Positions 25,823-33,700 of a stretch of 64,000 nucleotides of DNA are shown here, piece after piece (the first letter of the stretch is position 1; the number at the start of each line of letters is the position of its first letter). A program made the translations under genes and the position numbers. The notes under the pieces are model-generated. The model searched no databases, was not told where the DNA came from, and saw nothing but the letters and a program-made list of their open reading frames with translations. Source of the stretch: Verrucomicrobiota bacterium (GTDB lineage: Bacteria; Chlamydiota; Chlamydiia; Chlamydiales; Rhabdochlamydiaceae); the NCBI GenBank assembly GCA_018240015.1, contig JAFEGJ010000002.1, positions 151,562 to 215,561 of the forward strand. Direction: 5' to 3'.

Positions 25823-25987
25823 AGGAACCTCTGTGAAATTCATTCGCCGAGTCTTTTTGCGAATTTCTTTGGCATGCTCGTTTTTTCGAACTTTCTAACT
25901 TGCAAGAAGTTAGCGCGTTCTCCAAAAACTTTGCCTGCCAAAAATTCGCTTAAAAATCCTCAGCAAAGCAATTTCCCAGAGGTTCCT
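25823..25987. repeat. Long imperfect palindrome of about 165 bases (MITE-like)
   Basis: The two halves are inverted copies. The outer 18 bases, AGGAACCTCTGTGAAATT at 25823-25840 and its complement at 25970-25987, match at 17 positions. Further matching blocks are GCGAATTT..TTTGGCA against its complement, a GTTTTTT.G.GAAC block, and the centre CTAACTTGCAAGAAGTTAG. Overall arm similarity is about 75-80 percent with small indels. No open frame inside looks real. It lies 15 bases upstream of the membrane protein B start, in the interval after prfC. It could be a non-autonomous mobile element or a structured RNA; a flanking target duplication is not obvious. Confidence 0.8.
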
Positions 25988-26019
25988 AAAAGTGCTAAAT
26001 GATAAAGAATACTATCATT

Positions 26020-27615
26020 CTAAACAAGCACATCGACGAGCTGGTGATGGGGGTTCAGTTTTAAGCTATACTGCTTTTCCCATTCGCTGTTAAAGAGAGC
26101 CATGGGCCTTCCTTGCCGATCTTGGACGATTGTGGCGCCCGTTGGGGGATTAAAAGTTTTGGCATCGCCGCTGATCCAAGCGCTGCAAGTGTAGGGGAGC
26201 AAAGAGAGAACCGTCTCGGCGCCATACTCATCTTGCAGCCGGTACTGCATCACCTCAAACTGCAATCTTCCCACGGCTGCAAAAATGGGCTCACCTGATC
26301 GTTCATAGGGGAGGAGCATCTGGATGGCACCTTCGTCGATGAGCTGTAGGCATCCTTTGTCAAAAGCTTTACGCTTTCCGACATCTTTGGGATAGATTTT
26401 AGCAAAAATCTCGGGTTGGAACTGGGGGAGTGGCTTAAAATTAAATCCCCCGGTCACTGAAATCGTATCACCGATGACAAAAAGAGAAGGGTTGATGACA
26501 CCGATGATATCGCCAGGGTAGGCATAATCGAGCGTCGTGCGCTCTCCGGCGACCATCTTGTGGGGCCTTGAAAGCCGGATCTCTTTCTTCAGTCTGTGGT
26601 TTTTGACTACGAGGTCTTTTTCAAAACGGCCTGAGCATATGCGGATAAATGCCATGCTATCGCGGTGGCGCTTGTCCATGTTGGCCTGTAATTTAAATAC
26701 ATAGCCGCTAAACGGCGTTGTCACCGGATCGATCGTGACTTCTGTTCCATCGAGTTTATTTGCCATTCTGGCGTGTGGGCACGGAGCTAAATGGATGAAC
26801 GCATCAAAAAATGGCTCGACGCCAAAATTCGTGAGAGCGGAAGCAAAAAAGACCGGTGTTACTTTTCCTTGCAGAAACTCCTCGCGAGAAAAGGCATTAC
26901 CAGCTCCTTCGAGCAGGTCTAGTTCTCCAGGGAGATTTTGGTGCTGGAGAGTTGCGATGCGCTCCTGCACTTCTTTACTATGCATCGGAAGGCGTGTAAT
27001 TTCCGCTTTCTGAGCGCCGCCCACAGACGTTTTCGCAAAAAGGATGGCTTCATTAGTAAGCCTATCGACCACTCCCTGAAAATCTTTTCCTGTCCCGATG
27101 GGCCAGTTCATGGCAAACGAGTGGATCTGCAGGACGCTCTCGACCTCATTCATGAGATCTAAAGGATCACGGCCTGGCATATCCATCTTGTTGATGAATG
27201 TCAGTACGGGGATCTTCCGGAAGCGGCAAACCTCAAAAAGCTTGAGCGTTTGCTTCTCGACGCCCTTAGAGGCGTCGATCACCATGATCGCGCAGTCCGC
27301 AGCGGTGAGTGTTCGGTAGGTATCTTCCGAGAAGTCTTCGTGGCCCGGCGTATCGAGCACATTGATGATCGTATCTTTGTAGGTAAATTGCATCGCTGAC
27401 GACGTGATCGAAATCCCGCGCTCTTGCTCCATTGCCATCCAGTCAGAGGCGGCCGCTTTTCGGCCCTTGCGGCCTTTGACCATCCCGGCCGTCTGGAGCA
27501 TGCCAGAATAAAGTAAAAGCTTTTCTGTCAGCGTCGTTTTACCCGCGTCGGGGTGGCTTATAATGGCAAAAGTGCGACGTTTTTCAACGGCTGCGCGGAT
27601 TTCGTCTTGAAGCAT
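26020..27615 (-). CDS. prfC: Peptide chain release factor 3
   Basis: A 531-residue translational GTPase, full family length. G1 is FAIISHPDAGKTTLTEKLL, the switch region contains DWMAMEQERGISITSSAM, G3 is VLDTPGHEDFSEDTYR and G4 is LTFINKMDMPGRDP. The C-terminal part, including VGRLQFEVMQYRLQDEYGAE, is typical of RF3 and not of EF-G or LepA. RF3-GTP recycles RF1 and RF2 from the ribosome after peptide release. It is a single gene between the palindrome and an unknown membrane gene, with no sign of transfer. The AAACG/KAAASDW spacing after the P-loop is as in the family. Confidence 0.97.
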   Translation of the reverse strand: MLQDEIRAAVEKRRTFAIISHPDAGKTTLTEKLLLYSGMLQTAGMVKGRKGRKAAASDWMAMEQERGISITSSAMQFTYKDTIINVLDTPGHEDFSEDTYRTLTAADCAIMVIDASKGVEKQTLKLFEVCRFRKIPVLTFINKMDMPGRDPLDLMNEVESVLQIHSFAMNWPIGTGKDFQGVVDRLTNEAILFAKTSVGGAQKAEITRLPMHSKEVQERIATLQHQNLPGELDLLEGAGNAFSREEFLQGKVTPVFFASALTNFGVEPFFDAFIHLAPCPHARMANKLDGTEVTIDPVTTPFSGYVFKLQANMDKRHRDSMAFIRICSGRFEKDLVVKNHRLKKEIRLSRPHKMVAGERTTLDYAYPGDIIGVINPSLFVIGDTISVTGGFNFKPLPQFQPEIFAKIYPKDVGKRKAFDKGCLQLIDEGAIQMLLPYERSGEPIFAAVGRLQFEVMQYRLQDEYGAETVLSLLPYTCSAWISGDAKTFNPPTGATIVQDRQGRPMALFNSEWEKQYSLKLNPHHQLVDVLV

Positions 27616-27659
27616 AGTAGTATTATAGAGAAAAAGTGGGCGATTGGAAAGGCTTTACT

Positions 27660-28700
27660 TTATGTAGCTGGGAGCATTTTCTTTAGCTCTTGTAACTGTG
27701 CCTGGTATTCTTTGTTGTTTGGATGTTTCTTTATTTTCTTATTAAGCTTTTTAATTTGTATGTTAATTGCTCTGTGTTTTGCTTTTTTATTAAGCCAATT
27801 AAAAATCATCGATCCTGAAAATTTAATGGTCGTTTTTCCTAACCTATCTATGCCTTCCATAAAATTAGATGCAACGATAGTTCCACAACCAAGCCCGAAT
27901 AATTTTGCAGACCATTGATAGTCTTGTTGCAAGAAGAGATAGCGAAGATCCTTCGGAATGTATTTCCAAAAAATGGCGGCCGGGGCGTTGACTATCGGCG
28001 TCTTTTGCACTGCCCAAGGAAGGTTTTCTGTTTCGACGTCTTTGTGTCCAGGGATGAGTCCATCGACTTGACTTAAAATAGTTTTGAATTCGTCCGTATT
28101 TATGGGATCAGCCTTAGGGTCCAGCACTTTCTTTGCAAGGCTAAAATCGGCATTTTCTTCCAATGGAGCATTCATAGGCTGATTAAAAAAGCCCCTCCGC
28201 CCTGCTACTTGGATAATGAGGAAAGCTATAGTGCATCCTCCGATAACGGGCTGACCCAAGACAATGAGCGCTACAGCCGCTGCAGCCGAAGCGGTATCTG
28301 CGAGTATTTCGATGCTCTGGATAGAGACATCGATGATGTGGATATTTTTACCGAAAAAGGAAAATTCCGGTTTACCATCTTTCGCAACATAGAGACACAC
28401 CAGGGCAATACTTAAGACAAAAATCGATTGATAGGGAAGAAACGGCGTGAAACTTTTGGGAGTAATCACACTGACCAGCTTCCAGTTAGAAAGAGAAGCA
28501 TGATGCCAAGAAGAAAGTACCGAAGACTGGACAAGCGGTCCAACTCGTTGAAAAAGTGTTGTCATCAGAGTTAACTTGGGGGAAGTGTTCAAGTAGACAT
28601 TGATAAGAAACGTTGAGCTTATATTGCTTTCTTTAGGGGAAAAGTTTGTAAATTCATGGGTTTGCCAAACAGCTGAGCTTATTGTTTTGATATAATTCAT
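27660..28700 (-). CDS. Unknown protein with membrane segments
   Basis: The frame gives 346 residues from ATG 28700; Met46 (28565) is an alternative start and neither has a clear ribosome-binding site. Hydrophobic segments lie near residues 88-106 (YQSIFVLSIALVCLYVA), 135-160 (ASAAAAVALIVLG followed by PVIGGCTIAFLIIQVAG) and perhaps 265-285. The C-terminus is strongly basic and helical, with KKAKHRAINIQIKKLNKKIKK likely to form a coiled coil. A central soluble part contains DEFKTILSQVDGLIPGHKD. I recognise no domain. It sits alone, divergent from the CPBP gene. Confidence 0.7.
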   Translation of the reverse strand: MNYIKTISSAVWQTHEFTNFSPKESNISSTFLINVYLNTSPKLTLMTTLFQRVGPLVQSSVLSSWHHASLSNWKLVSVITPKSFTPFLPYQSIFVLSIALVCLYVAKDGKPEFSFFGKNIHIIDVSIQSIEILADTASAAAAVALIVLGQPVIGGCTIAFLIIQVAGRRGFFNQPMNAPLEENADFSLAKKVLDPKADPINTDEFKTILSQVDGLIPGHKDVETENLPWAVQKTPIVNAPAAIFWKYIPKDLRYLFLQQDYQWSAKLFGLGCGTIVASNFMEGIDRLGKTTIKFSGSMIFNWLNKKAKHRAINIQIKKLNKKIKKHPNNKEYQAQLQELKKMLPAT

Positions 28701-28828
28701 AATTTTTCTAAAAAAGAATACGTTGTTTGAGCCTTTATAAGCAAGTATAAAAATAATTGTAATCGCTTGTGTGTAAAATGTTTTTTTTTCTCGTATTTAA
28801 TTCGATAATTTAATAGAATTGCACCATT

Positions 28829-29428
28829 ATGAAAATTATTAATTTAGTTGATCGAGCAGTTAATCCTAAAGAATATTCTAACGAATCTTGGCCTTCTTTG
28901 AGAGGGGTTGTAGATGATCATTTACTGATACCAGGAGTCGCTGGTGTCGTCGGAGGAAGTGCGGATTATGTTATCGGAACATCTGTAGAGGTACTAAGCA
29001 AACGCATCGGCTTTGAGTGGATAGATAAAGAGCGAGAAGAGTGGCTTCTGGAATTGACAGCTAAAGACTGGTGGGGAGAGTCTATTAGTTCGCCTGTTTT
29101 TGAGGAGCTGGAATATCGATTGTTTTGGCAAACGGGCCTAACACTGGCTGCCATGCTAGTTTTGAATAAATTTAAGGCTGATAAGAAAATCAACCTATTT
29201 AACCTTGGACAAGTCAAACTATCCATGTTAGTGGGCCTCATTGCCGCATCTATCATTTTTGCGCAGGCACACTACAGTGACACCGCACAAAATCCGTATG
29301 TGCTAGTTTTCGAGTGTTTCCTTGCAGGGCTTGTCTATGGCGGTCTTTATATACGTTATGGTCTTGTAGCTTGCTGCGTTGCGCACATTGTTCAGAACAA
29401 ATGGTGTGATGTTTTTGGGAATGTGTAG
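28829..29428 (+). CDS. CPBP-family intramembrane metalloprotease (CAAX-protease-like)
   Basis: A 199-residue membrane protein. The three motifs of the CPBP/Abi family are present in order: FEELEYR (Glu92, Glu93, Arg97), IIFAQAH (Phe144...His148), and AHIVQN (His186...Asn190), each within or next to a hydrophobic segment. Members include Rce1-type prenyl proteases and bacterial proteins linked to bacteriocin self-immunity. This copy is short and begins with an unusual ~85-residue polar N-terminus. It is a single gene, divergent from the 346-residue membrane protein and convergent with hicB. The substrate is unknown. Confidence 0.82.
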   Translation: MKIINLVDRAVNPKEYSNESWPSLRGVVDDHLLIPGVAGVVGGSADYVIGTSVEVLSKRIGFEWIDKEREEWLLELTAKDWWGESISSPVFEELEYRLFWQTGLTLAAMLVLNKFKADKKINLFNLGQVKLSMLVGLIAASIIFAQAHYSDTAQNPYVLVFECFLAGLVYGGLYIRYGLVACCVAHIVQNKWCDVFGNV

Positions 29429-29493
29429 ATGTACTTCTCGTTTTATCTATTAGCTAAAACCTCTGCTTCAATACGAAAAACATGAGGAATGGC

Positions 29494-29531
29494 GATTTGG
29501 CTGGGTATAAAAAAATATACCCAGCCAAATC
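29494..29531. terminator. Strong hairpin between convergent genes
   Basis: GATTTGGCTGGGTATA at 29494-29509 pairs perfectly with 29516-29531 across a loop of six A. It lies between the end of the CPBP gene (29428) and the end of hicB (29564) and would serve both directions. There is no T-run after either arm, so it is not a textbook intrinsic terminator; transcript-end stabilisation is the alternative. Confidence 0.55.
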
Positions 29532-29563
29532 TCAATTTGCGAAGAGTGTTTTACGTTATGTTA

Positions 29564-29998
29564 TTAACTAACGAGCAAGGGTCGTCTTGTGGGATTAGCT
29601 GCGTGTAAGAGTTCAGCATACTTTTCCAGGCTTGGTCTGACCCAAGCTCTTTCATACCTTGCGTAAGAATTTGGTGATTTAGATTTTAATCGTTTAGCTA
29701 CATCTCGTATTGTAGAGCCGCTACGTAGTCTTTGGCGCTTTAATCCCAGCGCAAAAAGGAGTTTTTCATCTGTTGCTCCCATCCCAATTATGCCGTCGTT
29801 GTACAAAGTTACAGTAAGCTTAAAGCGGTTGCCCAGCTGATCTTCATAAGAGTCTTTTAAAAGCTCTAAAACAGCATCCTCGATCATCTCCAGTGCTTCT
29901 TTACGAGTTCTTCCTTGGGTCATAACATCCAGAAAAGAGACCTCGACAAGCCACCAGGTACTATCGGGATCTTTCCATACTTTTACTTCTAATTCCAT
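29564..29998 (-). CDS. hicB: HicB-family antitoxin
   Basis: A 144-residue protein. The N-terminal half is the HicB partial RNase-H-like fold (WKDPDSTWWLVEVSFLDVMTQGRTRKEALEMIEDAVLEL), and the C-terminal half from about residue 88 is a DNA-binding part with SGSTIRDVAKRLK followed by SYARYERAWVRPSLEKYAELL. HicB neutralises HicA and represses the operon. It lies 14 bases downstream of hicA, giving the classical toxin-first order, and a dyad before hicA may be its operator. Paired HicA is intact, so the module may be active. The C-terminal domain is larger than in the shortest HicB forms. Confidence 0.9.
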   Translation of the reverse strand: MELEVKVWKDPDSTWWLVEVSFLDVMTQGRTRKEALEMIEDAVLELLKDSYEDQLGNRFKLTVTLYNDGIIGMGATDEKLLFALGLKRQRLRSGSTIRDVAKRLKSKSPNSYARYERAWVRPSLEKYAELLHAANPTRRPLLVS

Positions 29999-30012
29999 AT
30001 TATTACTCCTTA

Positions 30013-30201
30013 TTATTTTCCCTTGGGAGGGTTGTTCTTAGCTACCTCCAATATTTTTCTGGCTAAATGCTCTTTCACTTCTCTATGACGAGGGACGGAC
30101 TCGGTATCCTCGCCATTTGTCCAGATTTCATGATTTCCACCTTGCCTCTTTAGCCACCAACCAAGCCGGGAAAGTGCCCTCTCTAAATCTCTCTTTTTCA
30201 T
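30013..30201 (-). CDS. hicA: HicA-family mRNA interferase toxin
   Basis: A 62-residue YcfA/HicA protein, normal length. It has the double-stranded-RNA-binding fold signature: KKRDLERALSRLGWWLKRQGGNHEIW, with the catalytic His in GGNHEIW, and VPRHREVKEHLARKILEVA. HicA cleaves mRNA and tmRNA without ribosomes. The gene starts at ATG 30201, just downstream of a TGTACAC/GTGAACA dyad. The pair sits beside the giant Rhs gene and its lipoprotein, in the second insert that splits the shikimate genes; toxin-antitoxin pairs are common in such accessory segments. Confidence 0.92.
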   Translation of the reverse strand: MKKRDLERALSRLGWWLKRQGGNHEIWTNGEDTESVPRHREVKEHLARKILEVAKNNPPKGK

Positions 30202-30205
30202 TACC

Positions 30206-30225
30206 TGTACACGTTTTAGTGAACA
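30206..30225. promoter_or_regulatory. Dyad upstream of hicA, possible HicB operator
   Basis: TGTACAC at 30206-30212 and GTGAACA at 30219-30225 form an inverted repeat with one mismatch around a six-base spacer, 5 bases before the hicA start. On the minus strand TTGACT lies just upstream, so binding here would block the promoter. HicB proteins are known to autoregulate through such dyads. Confidence 0.5.
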
Positions 30226-30273
30226 AAGTCAAGTTTATACCATGAGAATGTATTTTAGAAGCAATAGAAAAAA

Positions 30274-30792
30274 TTACCGAGAGGTCTCTTGGACGATTTT
30301 TAGCGCTTGGTCGTAAGGTTCTTGAACGAAGTCTACGATTTGACCATTGCTGGGGTCTGAATTGTCGTAAGCATCGTAATAAATCTTGTTGTTGGCAACG
30401 GTGACATAATAGGCAAAAGGACTCCCTTTAGGTTCATTTTTACTTTTATCGAAACGTATGTGTATGTTGACGTTTTTTCGAGTTATGGGAAAGTCATGAA
30501 GATACGGTCGAATCTCTTCATCAGAATTAATTTTCTGTATAAAACCTTCGGTAATTTTCGTAGCCAATTGTCTGGCTTCATCTATGGTGGCTTTTTCCTT
30601 TCTTGCAAATCCGATATCGAATACTTCAATATCGATCATCATTCGGCCGCCAACTTTCGTGAGTTCAAGGCCATATTGTTTTCGAATTTCTTTTCCATAA
30701 GATCCCATAGCATCATAGGCTAAGTCGCAATGATCGACTGTATGGTGACAAGCCGAGCATAATAGGAAAAGGCATAATAAAAGAGATTTCAT
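30274..30792 (-). CDS. Lipoprotein, candidate partner of the Rhs protein
   Basis: A 172-residue protein. MKSLLLCLFLLCSAC is a lipoprotein signal with the lipobox LCSAC, giving a lipidated Cys at residue 15. The mature part is soluble, with FDIGFARKEKATIDEARQL and NNKIYYDAYDNSDPSNG, and has no catalytic motif I recognise. Its ATG overlaps the Rhs stop in an ATGA arrangement, so the two are translationally coupled. Periplasmic lipoproteins encoded directly after lipase effectors (Tle/Tli pairs) are known immunity proteins; this position, with a lipase-like tip on the Rhs protein, makes immunity the leading inference. It is not shown by sequence. Confidence 0.75.
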   Translation of the reverse strand: MKSLLLCLFLLCSACHHTVDHCDLAYDAMGSYGKEIRKQYGLELTKVGGRMMIDIEVFDIGFARKEKATIDEARQLATKITEGFIQKINSDEEIRPYLHDFPITRKNVNIHIRFDKSKNEPKGSPFAYYVTVANNKIYYDAYDNSDPSNGQIVDFVQEPYDQALKIVQETSR

Positions 30793-33700
30793 ATAGCTTT
30801 ACCATGGTTAATAAGAAACTCGCGCCCGCCTTCTCTCATTGCAGTATCATAGGTCTCATTCATAATACTATGATCTGTTAACGGACAACCCCACCAGCTT
30901 CCAATAAAGAAAACATTCGAGTCTTTTCCGCGGAGATGGCGTGAAATCGATTTGGCCAAACGAAAAATGCTGAAAAAAGGTATTCCATCCCGAACCGAGA
31001 CGTGATGTTTTACGCCACCCGCGAGTCTACCAGAGAATAGAGAAGCGGAACCGTAGGTGTGCACTTCAATAATAGAGCGTTCGCCGGGAGATAGCATTTC
31101 GAGGGCGAGCTTTGTGATAATGCCTCCTTGGCTATGAGCGCCGTGAGGGATCATACCTGAATGGTTCATTCTCCTGTAATCGGAAAGTATATGCCTCCAG
31201 GTTTGGGCAAGGAGATCGACCGCAGCGGTCCGCACGCCAAATTGGTTGAGGATGCATTCGACGAGATCGGAGAAAATACCGTCGGTGGGGTTGTAAACGA
31301 GAGTAACAGGAACTTTAAATGAATCGGAGAATCGCGTAGCGCTTTTCTGAGCTTCATTGAATGAAGTATTAGCTCCGTTGATGTACGTTCCTTGGTTATT
31401 AGTTTGATCCCGATGGCCTACAATGTGATATGTATAGGGCTGCTGAGATTTATAGGCGCCCGAACCAGCGATGGTATTGCCCAGGCCCGTGATAGTACGG
31501 CCACCGAGCATATTAGGAATGACAAATTTCCCCAGAGCAGAAAGGGCGTAGCCAAGACCAAATTTTAGCGCTCTAAATCCTGCGCCCACTTCTTCAAACG
31601 AAAATCTGACATAGTTAGGGCCGTAGTCGAACAGGCCGTAAAGGTCATGGCTCATGAGAGGGTCGTTATGGACAAAAAGGTAGAGGTTGGTGCTGTCGGT
31701 AAATCCTTCGGGGTCTGGGGTGAGCCAGCGGCCGAGTGTGGGATCGTAGTAGCGCCTACCGAAGAAGACAAGTCCTGTTTCATCGTCGGTGCGTTTGGAT
31801 GCAAATCTCCAGGGGCAGTGTGTGTAGTAGGATCCTTTGGGTTCTCCAAACGCGGTATAATCGTAAGTGAAGGCGACTTTGCCGCTCAGCGTTATGAGCT
31901 TCGAGATATTGCCTTGGAAATCATGGATGGGAGCGTAGATCTCGCCATCTAGTTCGAGGCTGATGGCAGCGCCGATCTCGGCGCCCAGGCCAAGGCCCAA
32001 AACGCGGAACTGGATGAGTTTGTTTTCAGCATCGATGCTGCCGATTTCATCTTGATGGTCGTAGAGGAACCGGAGTGTTTCACCATTGGTTGTTTGCGAT
32101 AGGCGTCGATGGAAGGGATCGTATGTGTAGCTGTCGATGGTATCCTTGGTTGCGACGCGGATGAGACGGTCGAGGGCATCGTACGAATAATCTACAGCGT
32201 TGTGGGAGGTAAGGCGGCCGTCTAGGTCGTAGACTCCATCGGTTTGGTGCAGCGCGTTGAAGATAAAGCGGCGCTGGTTTTTTATGCGCCGGCGGCCGAG
32301 GGAGTCCATGCCGTAGCGCTGGCCCTGTTCTGAGGTGAGCTGTCCGAGGTGATCATACGTGAAGGAGTTTTCGCGGCCGTCTTTTTGCCACTGTGTGATT
32401 TGGGATGTAGCCGAGCGGACGAGGGCTTCTTGGTGGTAGGGAGAAGAACTTTTCAAGGGGGCCCCGTCAGTCCCTAGAGTAAAATGTTTAGGGCCGAGCC
32501 GGCCTATGAGCTCTTCTTCGAGGAGGTGGCCCGAGGTGTCAAAGGCTGTGTAGGAGTGGGCATACAGGAGTGTACCTCCTCTGTCATAGCGTTCGATGCG
32601 GCGCAGGTACATCGGATCGTACTTGTAGAGGATGTGGGAGTGATCGGGAAGCGTGAGGGATGTTTTGCGACCGAGAGCGTCATAGGTCCAGGAGAAGGTC
32701 AGACCAGTGGCGAGTCTTTCTTCGATGAGGCGATTTTTGTGATCGTAGCGAAGGTGGGTAGAGGTTTTGTGTGTGAGGTCGTCGATTTGAATAGGGGAGG
32801 GGCCTTTATCATAAATGTACTCATAGTGGCAGCTGCTGTCGGAGGAGTAAAGATGGGTTAGTCTGCCAAGGAAATCATAAGAATAGTGAAGGCTAGTGCC
32901 GGAGGGCTTGAGCAGAGTTGCACGCAGGCCCGTGGCAGTGTAGGTGTAGCGGGTGATTCGCTGATTTGGAGTTCCAAGGGCCTGGGTGATGGAAAGGAGG
33001 TGATTGCCAGGGCCGTACTCCCAAGCGGTAGCGATTTCCTCTTCAACTTTGCCCTGCCAAATGACGCTGCTTTCTTGCAAAATAAGAGAGCCATTTCCAT
33101 CGTAGGTGTATTTTTCTCGACTGAGGAGCTCTCCAAAGGGTGAGATTTTTTCAGCGATGCTGAGCCGGACGCGGCTGTCATAGGTTTCGATGGTTTGCAC
33201 ACCATCGGGGGTGGTTGTGGTTTTTCGAGGAAAGAGGGGGTCGTATTCGATATACGTGGCATAGCCTCTTGCATCGATGATTTGGATGGGTCTGTTGAAC
33301 GCATCATAGAGCGTTGAGACGCAGCCACCAGCTTGGACAACCTCGGTTTTATTGCCCGCCGCATCATAGGCGTATTGGACCAAGTAGAGATCTCCTACGC
33401 GCTCTTCTACGGGCCTATCTAAAAGATCGAAGAGCACTTGAGTTTCTCGGTCGCCACAGGTGGTTTTGGAGAGTCTTCCCAACGAGTCATAAGCAAAGAG
33501 GGTTTCATTTTCAGCAATTTTTCTTCCTGCGCCATCATATTGGTAGGTGGTGGTATGTCCGGAGGCATCGGTTTGGGACAAGAGATGGAGAGAATCGTAG
33601 ACCCAAGACTCTTGCGAGAGTTTTTCTCCACCCGGTGAGAAAGTTGTCTTGGTGAGGGGCCGTCCCATCGCATCATAGGTGTAGTGGACCTCGGCGCCTA

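Noticed and set aside
25808..25925. Extending membrane protein B by 39 residues to Met at 25925
   Set aside because: The extension is encoded by the palindrome and lacks a ribosome-binding site, while ATG 25808 has AAGGAGG.
25760..26002. An 80-codon plus-strand frame over the palindrome
   Set aside because: It runs through an inverted repeat and across the antisense start of the membrane gene; no ribosome-binding site or homology-like composition.
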